A DNA stretch of 6,734 nt from Alphaproteobacteria bacterium. GTDB taxonomy: Bacteria > Pseudomonadota > Alphaproteobacteria > ATCC43930 > CGMCC-115725. A program made the translations under genes and the position numbers. Shown one piece after another: positions 1-6,181 of this stretch. Below the pieces are notes generated by a model. The model ran no database searches. It was not told where the DNA came from and worked only from the letters and a program-made list of their open reading frames with translations. Each line of letters begins with the position of its first letter. Within the stretch, counting starts at the first letter, position 1. The stretch is taken from contig VAZF01000378.1 in assembly GCA_005888425.1 (NCBI GenBank), positions 1 to 6,734 on the forward strand, written 5' to 3'.

Positions 1-31
1 TGCGGTGCCTCTATTGCAGCGGGCATTAGCG

Positions 32-649
32 ATGACCGAACAGCCGACCATCATCATCGTCGATGACGACGCCGAGGTCCGCGAGGCGCTTAGCAGCCTG
101 ATCCGTTCCGTCGGCCTGCAAACCAAGGCCCTCGCCTCGGTCCCCGAATTCCTGAACGAGGGACGCCCGGACGGACCCACCTGCCTGGTGCTCGATGTCA
201 GATTGCCTGGGCAAAGCGGTCTCGATTTTCAACGAGAGCTCTCGGCGGCAAACATCCACGTCCCGATCATCTTCATCACCGGGCACGGCGATATTCCGAT
301 GACCGTGCAGGCGATGAAGGGGGGCGCGATCGAGTTCCTGACCAAGCCTTTCCGCGATCAAGACCTGCTCGACTCGATCCAGCTGGGTCTTGCGCGAGAT
401 CGCGCTTGGCTGGAAAACGAAAAGGCGGTCGCAGCGCTGCGGGCGCGCTTCGAAACGCTGACCCCGCGCGAGCGCGAGGTGATGGCCTTGGTTGTGACCG
501 GCCGACTCAATAAACAGATCGCCAACGACATCGGCATTAGCGAGATCACGGTTAAAGTCCACCGCGGCCAGGTCATGCGGAAGATGAAGGCGTCATCCCT
601 GCCCACTCTTGCGCGCATGGCCGACAAGCTAAACCTCCCCGGGCAATAG
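32..649 (+). CDS. FixJ/NarL-family two-component response regulator
   Basis: A 205-residue transcriptional regulator with an N-terminal receiver domain (about residues 5-120) and a C-terminal LuxR-type helix-turn-helix (about 140-200). Receiver residues are in place: the acidic cluster D11-D13, the phospho-acceptor D55 in LVLDVRLPG, T83 in FITGHGD, and K105 in LTKPF. The DNA-binding half opens with LTPREREVM and contains the recognition-helix region SEITVKVHRGQVMRKM. Length and architecture match FixJ-like regulators, which are phosphorylated by a cognate histidine kinase and then bind promoter DNA. The frame stays open to position 5, but I chose the ATG at 32 because family members start shortly before the IIIVDDD strand. 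No kinase gene lies directly beside it in the window; its partner may lie upstream of position 1. Its regulon and signal cannot be read from the sequence, so it should not be called fixJ itself. Confidence 0.93.
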   Translation: MTEQPTIIIVDDDAEVREALSSLIRSVGLQTKALASVPEFLNEGRPDGPTCLVLDVRLPGQSGLDFQRELSAANIHVPIIFITGHGDIPMTVQAMKGGAIEFLTKPFRDQDLLDSIQLGLARDRAWLENEKAVAALRARFETLTPREREVMALVVTGRLNKQIANDIGISEITVKVHRGQVMRKMKASSLPTLARMADKLNLPGQ

Positions 650-796
650 TCGCGCACCATTTGAGGGATGGGGCTTTTCCCGAGAGCCGGTTTAACGACC
701 CGTTCCGCCGCCTCTCTTGACGCCCTCTCATAGGGAAATCAAGACCAGTAACGCCGTCGCCGGCCCCGGCTAAACCAGGGTATCAGCGAGATCATT

Positions 797-816
797 CCAA
801 CTGCCAATCGAGTTGG
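797..816. promoter_or_regulatory. Inverted repeat CCAACT-N8-AGTTGG, possible operator
   Basis: Perfect 6-bp arms (CCAACT at 797-802, AGTTGG at 811-816) flank an 8-bp spacer about 200 bp before the sigma factor start. The geometry suits a dimeric DNA-binding protein; it could equally be chance or a weak hairpin. No known consensus is recognised. Confidence 0.3.
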
Positions 817-1005
817 TCCGCCCGTGCAATTGCAGGGCGGCGGGCGAACGGTTAGCTGAGAGTCATCTCATTCGGCTCCCATCAAAAGAGAGCCTATCCC
901 GGAGACGGCGATCCGGACGTTCAGGGCCCCCATGGCAGGCATAAAATTTCGCCCGGCTTCGTGTACTGCCGCAGCAGCGGCAACGGTTCGTGGTCCAACT
1001 CAACG

Positions 1006-1013
1006 AAGGAGGG
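1006..1013 (+). promoter_or_regulatory. Strong ribosome binding site fixing the sigma factor start
   Basis: AAGGAGGG lies 5 bases before the ATG at 1019. It is the reason for rejecting the upstream in-frame ATG at 932, which would add 29 residues of low-complexity, non-family sequence. Confidence 0.85.
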
Positions 1014-1018
1014 CGGTC

Positions 1019-1696
1019 ATGAGCGATTTCGGCCGACTGATCGAGCAAGAAGTACCCCGGCTACGGCGTTACGCGCGGGCTCTGACCCGAGATGTCGGCC
1101 AAGCCGACGATCTAGTGCAGAGCTGCCTCGTGCGTGCGCTTGCGAAGGAGCATCTCTGGCAGCCTGGCAGCAATCTTCGAGCCTGGATTTTGACTGTACT
1201 TCACAACCTGCATATCAACCGCATCCGCCGCTTGATACGCGAGCAGGACAACGCGATCGTCGCCAGCGGGTGCCTTGCACTTGCACAGACCGAGCCGAGC
1301 GCGCGCCTCGACCTCCTCGATGTCGAGCGAGCGATCGGGAAATTGCCGGAACTCCAGCGCTGGGTGATCTTGCTGATCGGCCTCGAAGGTATGCGCTACG
1401 ACGAGGCAGCGCAAATCCTGGCGGTTCCTATCGGCACCATCCGGTCGCGGATCGCGCGCGCACGACAGACGCTACGCGAGCTGCTGGAACGCGACATCGA
1501 CGCTGCGGCCTCGTTCGATAGAAGCATTCTGCCTACGCAATCAGCATCGCCTGCGCCGATCCCGAGCAGGCATGCGAAAACGAATTCGAGCTGTCGGGGA
1601 TCGCGCAGCCGATCAGCGGTAAAGGAAGACGATCGGATCCAGTGGCGCGGTCCCACCCTCGCCTCGCGCGAGATGGGGGCCGTGGCGCATCAATAG
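1019..1696 (+). CDS. ECF-family RNA polymerase sigma factor with an extended C-terminal tail
   Basis: A 225-residue extracytoplasmic-function sigma factor that would direct RNA polymerase to a small stress or signal regulon. Region 2 spans about residues 10-71, with RRYARALTRD, the core-binding stretch QADDLVQSCLVRAL, and the -10-contacting part NLRAWILTVLHNLHINRIRR. Region 4 covers about 105-165, with KLPELQRWVILLIGLEGM and the helix-turn-helix YDEAAQILAVPIGTIRSRIARAR. The resemblance is to short sigma factors common in Bradyrhizobium and relatives, normally ending soon after region 4. Here about 60 further residues follow from about 166; they are rich in Ser, Arg and Pro and match nothing I know. 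The tail may be a late frameshift or rearranged 3' end, or a real extension. No anti-sigma factor, NepR or PhyR gene is visible, so its control is unknown. It converges on the minus-strand group. Confidence 0.9.
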   Translation: MSDFGRLIEQEVPRLRRYARALTRDVGQADDLVQSCLVRALAKEHLWQPGSNLRAWILTVLHNLHINRIRRLIREQDNAIVASGCLALAQTEPSARLDLLDVERAIGKLPELQRWVILLIGLEGMRYDEAAQILAVPIGTIRSRIARARQTLRELLERDIDAAASFDRSILPTQSASPAPIPSRHAKTNSSCRGSRSRSAVKEDDRIQWRGPTLASREMGAVAHQ

Positions 1697-1818
1697 TGCG
1701 GCAAGCCGCGGCGCAGAGGGATCTGACAGCATGACACCGCGCGGCTGCGGGCGCTCGCCAGTCATAATCTGCGCCAGCAGAGCGCAGGTTTCTCGCCGCT
1801 CGATTGCCGGTGCAACGT
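1697..1818. other. Convergent intergenic region
   Basis: This gap separates the 3' end of the sigma factor gene from the 3' end of the minus-strand dehydrogenase remnant. It contains a small GCGG-CAAG-CCGC hairpin at 1698-1709, directly after the sigma factor stop codon, with no T-run, so it is at best a weak terminator. No gene is supported. Confidence 0.4.
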
Positions 1819-2450
1819 TCAGCGGCCTTCGCCTAGACCAGCGTCGACCGCCGCGAGCAAACCGAGAGCTGACCAGTCGAGCCCGGCCCAGCCGCGAGCG
1901 ACCATCGCGACGAGGCGATCATGGACGAGGCTCGCCGCAGGCATCGGTACGGCCTCATGTTCGGCCTCAGCCAACGCGAGCCGCAGGTCCTTGATGGCGA
2001 GCGGCGCCGTCAATCCAGGCGGGCTGTATCGCCCCTCGACAATCTTCGCCCCGTAAGTCTTGTGGACGCCCGAGTCGAACAGCGAGTTGGTCAGCACATC
2101 GAACGCAAGATGGCCCTCGACCCCGCCTTTTCGCAGCAGTGCCAACACCTCGCCCATGCATTGGAGGGTTGTCGCGGTGAGGACGTTGGCAGCGAGCTTG
2201 ACGAGGTTCGCCGATCCGGCGTCTTCGCCAATCACAAAGAGCCGCTGCCCCAGTCTCTCAAGCAGCGGGCGGATCCTTTCCAGCGGCGCGCGCGGGCCCG
2301 CCGCGAGCACAAAAAGCTTCCGCGCCCGCGCGAAGTCGGGATTCCCGAGCACTGGCGCGGCGATATAGCCCTGCCCGTGGCGCGCATGCTCCTCCGCGAC
2401 GCGGCGGGACATGGCGGGACTGACAGTGCTCGTGGAAATGCGGACATCCG
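1819..2450 (-). pseudogene. 3-hydroxyisobutyrate dehydrogenase-like gene, 5'-truncated remnant
   Basis: About 208 codons of a beta-hydroxyacid dehydrogenase are recognisable. They begin at a family-like VRISTSTVSPAMSRR strand, continue through ARHGQGYIAAPVLGNPDFA and KLFVLAAG, and reach the C-terminal all-helical domain, where GSANLVKLAANVL carries the conserved catalytic Lys and the Asn four residues later. Intact family members have about 290-300 residues. The missing ~85-90 residues are the NAD(P)-binding Rossmann half with its GxGxxG loop, so the product could not be a working dehydrogenase. Upstream the frame runs out of phase through cydA sequence. The first in-frame ATG after the join is at 2412 (197 codons), with no good ribosome binding site noted. 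Substrate cannot be assigned, since this family also includes glyoxylate, succinic semialdehyde and imine reductases. The 5' boundary is approximate. Confidence 0.85.
2441..2450. other. Junction of cydA and dehydrogenase fragments
   Basis: Reading the minus strand, cydA-like coding stays recognisable through QFGTNWSEMARMS (ending at 2442). The dehydrogenase frame, shifted relative to cydA, is recognisable from about 2445. Both readings share the ten bases at 2441-2450 (CGGATGTCCG on the minus strand), so the exact breakpoint is ambiguous and a short shared sequence may have mediated the join. No insertion sequence or target duplication is visible. Confidence 0.75.
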
Positions 2451-2708
2451 TGCCATTTCGCTCCAGTTCGTGCCGAACTGGAACGCCATGACGATGCCGG
2501 AAACCACGCCGAGCCCGAACGCGACGCCGAAAATCTTGAGCCAGAATTCGAAGACCACTCGGTAGGCGGGGCGCCCGGTCGCGAGATGCAGCGCCTCCAG
2601 CACGGTGAGCCACATCGCCAGCCCGATCGTGAAGGACGGGAAGATGATGTGGAACGAGATGGTGAACGCGAATTGCAGTCGCGACAGGAGCAGCGCGGTC
2701 AGGTCCAT
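2442..2708 (-). pseudogene. cydA: Cytochrome bd-type quinol oxidase subunit I, 3'-truncated
   Basis: The first 89 codons match the N-terminus of CydA/CioA: MDLTALLLSRLQFAFTISFH with H20, equivalent to the high-spin heme b595 ligand (His19 in E. coli), then two hydrophobic helices (about 15-40 and 55-76) and the family hallmark FQFGTNWS (76-83). The FHIIFPSFTIGLA stretch resembles the cyanide-insensitive (CioA) subgroup. The normal protein is about 450-530 residues; everything after residue 89 is gone, including the Q-loop and the other heme ligands, and no cydB follows. Translation past the join would continue out of frame to a stop at 2232, giving a 158-residue non-functional product. The ATG lies only 13 bases after the poxB stop, indicating co-transcription; its ribosome binding site is poor, which suggests translational coupling. 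Confidence 0.9.
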
Positions 2709-2721
2709 CGGATCGCCACCG

Positions 2722-4332
2722 TCAGCGCCAAAGGTTCGAGCGGGCGAGATCGATGACCTCGTCGCCCCGGCCGCTCATCACCGCCTTCACCATGTAAAGG
2801 GTGAAGCCTTTCGCCATCTCCAGCGTGACCGCAGGCGGCATGGCGAGTTCGGTGCGGTTGACGACGGCATCGATCAAAACCGGGCCATCGTGAGCGAACG
2901 CAGCGGCTATTCCGTCATCGACCTCGGCCGGGTTCTCGATCCGGACGCCGCGAATGCCAATGGCTTTGGCCATCGCGGCAAAATTCGGGTTCTTGAATTC
3001 AGTGCCGAAATTGAGAAACCCGCGGGATTTCTGCTCGAGCTCGATAAAGCCGAGCGCACCGTTGTTGAATACGACAACCTTCACCGGCAGCCCGAGCTGC
3101 ACGAGGCACGATCCAATGAGCCGGCGCTTGCCGTTCATTGCCAGGTAACGCGCAGCCCAAACCGTCGGCAAGCCGACATCGCAGGTAAAGATGGCGTCTT
3201 CTGCAGCCTGCTCGCTGATCGCCTTGGCGATTTGCTGCGGGTGGATCAGCCCCTTGCCGGACGAGCTGACCGCCAGATCGTCGAGCGCCTTGCGCGCTTT
3301 GCCATAGTGCTCTCGCGCTTGAGCGAGGTGCGCGCCGTCGCGCTTCTGCTGCAGCAGCGGCAGCAATGCATCGAGCGTCGCCCGAACGTCGCCCACGACC
3401 CCGAGATCGACCGCCGCGCGGCGGCCGATGTTCTCCGCGCGAATATCGACCTGCGCGATGCGCACGCCGCTTCCCTGTGGATAGAACTGACGGTAGGGAA
3501 AATCGGTGCCGAGCATCAGCAGAACATCGCAATCGAGCATTGCGTAATAACCGGACGAAAAGCCGATCAATCCGGTCATCCCGACATCGAAGGGATTATC
3601 CCATTCGACGTATTCCTTGCCGCGCAGCGCATGCACCATCGGCGCCTTGAGCCGCTCGCCGAGCGCCAGAAGCTCATCGTGGGCGCCGGCGCAGCCCGAG
3701 CCGCACAAGATCGTGACGCGTCCCTCGCCGTTCAGCAGGGCTGCCAATCGGTCGAGGTCACGCGACGTCGGCGTCACTACCGGAGCCGATGGCAGCAGAC
3801 CCTGGACCTTCGGTGCCGGCGCGTCGGCAGCATTCTGCAGCGCAACGTCGCCTGGAATCACCACGACCGACACGCCGCGTTTGCCGACCGCCTCGCGGAT
3901 CGCAACTTCGAGCGCCCGCGGCATCTGGTTCGCGCCGGAGACGGGCTCGCAGTAGTGGCTGCACTCGCGAAACAGGTCCTGCGGGTGAGTTTCCTGAAAG
4001 TAGCCGGCGCCGATCTCGGCCGACGGAATTTGCGCCGCGATCGCGAGCACCGGCACGCGCGACCGGTGGCAATCGAAGAGTCCGTTGATCAGGTGCAAAT
4101 TACCTGGCCCGCAACTGCCGGCGCAGACCGCCAATTCGCCCGTCAGATGCGCCTCGGCGCCCGCGGCGAAAGCGGCGACCTCCTCGTGGCGGACGTGCAC
4201 CCATTCGATCTTGCCCTGGCGGCGGATCGCATCGGTCAGACCATTCAGGCTATCGCCGACAATGCCGTAGATCCGCTTGACGCCGGCCGCCGCGAGGATC
4301 TCCGCGAATTGATCGGCTACGGTCTTCGCCAT
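2722..4332 (-). CDS. poxB: ThDP-dependent pyruvate:quinone oxidoreductase with internal deletion of the GDG motif
   Basis: A 536-residue protein closely resembling E. coli PoxB, a peripheral membrane flavoenzyme that decarboxylates pyruvate to acetate and CO2 and reduces ubiquinone. Strong matches include VRHEEVAAFAAGAEA with catalytic E50, CAGSCGPGNLHLINGLFDC, YFQETHPQDLFRECSHYC, VSVVVIPGDVAL, GMTGLIGFSSGYY, AIFTCDVGLPTVWAARYL and the C-terminal SGRGDEVIDLARSN, which corresponds to the lipid-activated tail. The ATG at 4332 follows a good CAGGAGAG site. Anomaly: after MNGKRRLIGS (ending at residue 408) the sequence jumps to CLVQLGLPVKVVVFNN. About 42 residues of the family, containing the MCGDGGF part of the ThDP/Mg motif (Asp433 in E. 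coli), are absent in frame; the NN half remains. Counting from both ends gives the same missing length. The protein is therefore predicted not to bind cofactor. It lies 91 bp after hemA and 13 bp before cydA, probably one transcript. Confidence 0.9.
   Translation of the reverse strand: MAKTVADQFAEILAAAGVKRIYGIVGDSLNGLTDAIRRQGKIEWVHVRHEEVAAFAAGAEAHLTGELAVCAGSCGPGNLHLINGLFDCHRSRVPVLAIAAQIPSAEIGAGYFQETHPQDLFRECSHYCEPVSGANQMPRALEVAIREAVGKRGVSVVVIPGDVALQNAADAPAPKVQGLLPSAPVVTPTSRDLDRLAALLNGEGRVTILCGSGCAGAHDELLALGERLKAPMVHALRGKEYVEWDNPFDVGMTGLIGFSSGYYAMLDCDVLLMLGTDFPYRQFYPQGSGVRIAQVDIRAENIGRRAAVDLGVVGDVRATLDALLPLLQQKRDGAHLAQAREHYGKARKALDDLAVSSSGKGLIHPQQIAKAISEQAAEDAIFTCDVGLPTVWAARYLAMNGKRRLIGSCLVQLGLPVKVVVFNNGALGFIELEQKSRGFLNFGTEFKNPNFAAMAKAIGIRGVRIENPAEVDDGIAAAFAHDGPVLIDAVVNRTELAMPPAVTLEMAKGFTLYMVKAVMSGRGDEVIDLARSNLWR
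3106..3111 (-). other. Breakpoint of the in-frame poxB deletion
   Basis: On the minus strand GGA TCG (GS, residues 407-408) is followed by TGC CTC GTG CAG. In intact relatives GS is followed by FNHG and about 42 more codons before the equivalent of LVQ or VVQ. The boundary is placed by family comparison and may be off by a codon or so. There is no repeat or insertion sequence at the site. Confidence 0.7.
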
Positions 4333-4423
4333 CCGTCGCTCTCCTGTAGGGACGACCTTCGCAAGCCACGGGCATCTTACGATCGGAGCGTGGCGCAGAG
4401 TTCGCCCGGCCGTGAAATCGAAT

Positions 4424-5719
4424 TTAAAGCGGGTTGGCGCCGGCGTACCTATGTGAATATTGCGAGGCTCCAGTGATGAAGGAGTGAGGATGCAGCATCG
4501 GAGCGCGATTGATCGCTTCGAACCGAAGTCCCAATGTGTCCCAGACCTCGCAAAGGGCATTCGCCAGATCTTCGATCATCTGGTCGTTGTGGAAGGGTGT
4601 CGGGGTGATGCGGAGACGCTCGGTGCCGCGCGGGACGGTCGGATAGTTGATCGGCTGGAGGTACAGGCCGAACTTCTCCATCAGCAGCGTCGATGCTTCC
4701 CGGCACAAATCAGGATCTCCGACCGGGACGGGAATGATGTGCGATTCCAAAGACATCATCGGAATTCCGGCATTGCGCAATGCCCGGCGCGTCTTGTCGA
4801 CCTGCAGCCAATGGGCGATGCGCACAGCGATGGATTTCTTGAGATGCACGACGCTTTGTGTCGCGGCGGCCGCCACTGCCGGTGGCATTGCGGTGGTGAA
4901 GATGAAGCTCGGCGCCGCGGACCGGATCGTGTCGCAAATCACCGCGTCGGCCGCAATGTAGCCTCCGACAACGCCAAAGCCTTTCGCCAATGTTCCCTCA
5001 ATGACGTCGACCCGGTCCATGACGCCATCCCGCTCTGCGATACCGGCGCCTCGGGCTCCGTAGAGGCCGACGGCGTGGACCTCGTCAAGGTAGGTGATGG
5101 CGCCGAATTTCTCGGCTAAATCGCAGATCCGGGAAATCGGAGCGATATCGCCGTCCATCGAGTAGAGCGATTCAAAGGCGATCACTTTGGGGCGGAAATG
5201 GCCGGCGTGCCGCAGCATCGTCTCCAGATGGTCGAGATCGTTGTGCCGGAAGATCTGCTTGTCGGCGCCGCTCGCTCGGATGCCCGCGATCATCGAGGCG
5301 TGGTTTCTCTCGTCGGACAGGATCAGGCAATCCGGCAGCAGCCGGCCGATCGTACCAAGCGCCGCCTCATTGGCCACGTAGCCGGACGAGAAGACAAGCG
5401 CGGCGTCCTTTCGATGCAAGTCGGCGAGTTCTGCCTCAAGCGTGATGACGGCATGGCTATTGCCGGAGATGTTTCGCGTGCCGCCAGCGCCGGTGCCCGT
5501 CCGCTGCGCCGTCTTGACCATGGCATCGATGACGAGGGGGTGGCGGCCCATCCCGAGATAGTCGTTGGAGCACCATACGACGACGTCGCGGCAGTTGCTG
5601 CCATCGCGCCACCTGGCATAAGGCGGACGCGCGGCGTCCCGCTCGAGATCGGCGAAAATCCGATAGCGGCCCTCCCGGCGAACCCCGTCGAGGTACGATT
5701 GAAAATGGTGGCGTAGCAT
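4424..5719 (-). CDS. hemA: 5-aminolevulinate synthase (ALAS)
   Basis: A 431-residue pyridoxal-phosphate enzyme of the alpha-oxoamine synthase family, condensing glycine with succinyl-CoA to 5-aminolevulinate, the first step of the C4 heme pathway. Visible hallmarks are EGRYRIFADLERD, VVWCSNDYLGMGRHP, GAGGTRNISG with T81 (the glycine-selectivity Thr83 of Rhodobacter ALAS), H140 in ERNHASM, the PLP-contacting D212 and H215 in YLDEVHAVGLYG, the Schiff-base K246 in GTLAKGFGV, and PINYPTVPRGTERLR. The ATG at 5719 follows GGAGAGA; the upstream in-frame ATG at 5758 is less well placed. It departs from common ALAS at some usually constant sites (GTLAKGFGV rather than GTLGKAYGV; NSHAVITLEAEL instead of the usual HYH-type segment), and about 25-30 extra residues follow the usual C-terminus, suggesting a divergent second copy. 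It appears to head the hemA-poxB-cydA transcript. Confidence 0.93.
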   Translation of the reverse strand: MLRHHFQSYLDGVRREGRYRIFADLERDAARPPYARWRDGSNCRDVVVWCSNDYLGMGRHPLVIDAMVKTAQRTGTGAGGTRNISGNSHAVITLEAELADLHRKDAALVFSSGYVANEAALGTIGRLLPDCLILSDERNHASMIAGIRASGADKQIFRHNDLDHLETMLRHAGHFRPKVIAFESLYSMDGDIAPISRICDLAEKFGAITYLDEVHAVGLYGARGAGIAERDGVMDRVDVIEGTLAKGFGVVGGYIAADAVICDTIRSAAPSFIFTTAMPPAVAAAATQSVVHLKKSIAVRIAHWLQVDKTRRALRNAGIPMMSLESHIIPVPVGDPDLCREASTLLMEKFGLYLQPINYPTVPRGTERLRITPTPFHNDQMIEDLANALCEVWDTLGLRFEAINRAPMLHPHSFITGASQYSHRYAGANPL

Positions 5720-5798
5720 CGGGGGTCTCTCCGCATTTGACCATGGCATCAACGCCACGAGGGTCTACAACGTTTAAGTCGAGTCGTCAGGGCAGCGA

Positions 5799-5831
5799 AG
5801 TTAAATGCCGTAAAACTCAGTTAAATGCAGT
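5799..5831. repeat. Two direct copies of AGTTAAATGCnGT, 20-bp period
   Basis: The 13-mers at 5799-5811 and 5819-5831 match at 12 of 13 positions, with starts exactly 20 bp apart (two helical turns). They lie 80-112 bp upstream of the hemA start codon, a usual place for activator binding. A further TTAA sits at 5774-5777. The binding protein is unknown. Confidence 0.55.
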
Positions 5832-5970
5832 CAGGAGATGCGGCCGATGTCGCAGTGTGCTGACGACGGAAGGCACGCCCGGACGCCGCAACCAGGTTGC
5901 TTGATGTCCAGCAAAAATCTTCTGCACCGCGTGTGCCGGGTCGGCGCCACTGGGCACCAGAAGCGCTACC

Positions 5971-6001
5971 GCATTTAATGGTGTTTAACCGGGCTTAACT
6001 T
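5971..6001. repeat. Three TTAA motifs at exact 10-bp spacing
   Basis: TTAA occurs at 5975-5978, 5985-5988 and 5995-5998, in the contexts GCATTTAATG, GTTTAACC and GCTTAACT. The first, GCATTTAA, is the inverse complement of the TTAAATGC core at 5801 and 5821. The last two resemble a CtrA box (TTAA-N7-TTAAC) but have an N6 spacer. Strict helical phasing in GC-rich DNA suggests a protein-binding array on the hemA or kinase promoter. Confidence 0.45.
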
Positions 6002-6169
6002 CACGCGCCGGGCAACACGGCCTATCAAGCGTTGATGGCCCAAGAAAGCTTCGACAAGGTCCAGTCCGGCCGGTGCCTGCGCGGCCCCGACCCGAATCCC
6101 GCGCCGATCTGGCGGCGTGACCGGTGTCGGCGGTCGGAGCGCGGCCGAGCCGTCAAACGTCGATTACAG

Positions 6170-6175
6170 AAGGAG
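6170..6175 (+). promoter_or_regulatory. Ribosome binding site fixing the kinase start
   Basis: AAGGAG lies 6 bases before the ATG at 6182. It favours this start over the in-frame ATG at 6035, which has no comparable site. Confidence 0.85.
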
Positions 6176-6181
6176 AGGCAA

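Larger units (their letters stand above)
650..1018. other. 369-bp intergenic region between the regulator and sigma factor genes
   Basis: No gene is supported here. Short open frames lack a ribosome binding site and show no family resemblance. The stretch contains one clear inverted repeat (797-816) and presumably the sigma-factor promoter. I looked for an EcfG-type promoter (GGAAC, spacer, CGTT) and saw no convincing match. No strong terminator follows the regulator gene: around 665-681 there is only a weak GGGA/TCCC pairing without a following T-run. Confidence 0.6.
5720..6181. other. 462-bp divergent intergenic region (hemA / histidine kinase)
   Basis: It should hold the promoters of the leftward hemA transcript and the rightward kinase gene. 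It contains two groups of TTAA-centred motifs (annotated separately) in otherwise GC-rich sequence. From 5999 on, the kinase frame is open, with an in-frame ATG at 6035 that would add 49 residues, but these look non-coding (Arg-rich, no family features). No RNA gene or other coding sequence is supported. No canonical FNR/FixK box (TTGAT-N4-ATCAA) was found. Confidence 0.55.

Noticed and set aside
650..700. Intrinsic terminator after the response regulator gene
   Set aside because: Only a short GGGA/TCCC pairing is available, with no stable GC stem followed by a T-run.
932..1018. Upstream in-frame start for the sigma factor
   Set aside because: The strong AAGGAGGG site directly precedes the ATG at 1019, and the added residues are low-complexity and not family-like.
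1921..2565. 214-codon + strand frame opposite the dehydrogenase and cydA remnants
   Set aside because: The opposite strand carries recognisable dehydrogenase sequence; this frame has shadow-like composition and no family resemblance.
1819..2613. A single 264-residue dehydrogenase reading through from 2613
   Set aside because: Residues before about 57 are an out-of-frame reading of cydA and very Arg-rich, with no Rossmann motif, so this is a gene fragment rather than a complete protein.
2605..4476. Very long open frame (623 codons) on the + strand, antisense to poxB
   Set aside because: It lies opposite a gene with clear family matches, is rich in Arg, Asp and Ala as expected for a shadow frame in GC-rich DNA, has no ribosome binding site, and crosses the poxB breakpoint only because the deletion is a multiple of three.
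4460..5716. Several + strand frames opposite hemA
   Set aside because: All are antisense to a well-supported ALAS gene and resemble nothing known.
5734..5755. FNR/FixK-like site TTGA-CCATGGCA-TCAA just upstream of hemA
   Set aside because: The half-sites are 8 bases apart rather than the 6 between TTGA and TCAA in the canonical box, and the site lies very close to the start codon. It is tempting because of the respiratory genes, but not supported.
6024..6036. Inverted repeat ATCAA-GCG-TTGAT
   Set aside because: The arms are in the opposite order to an FNR/FixK box, the spacing is 3, and a 5-bp repeat is easily due to chance.
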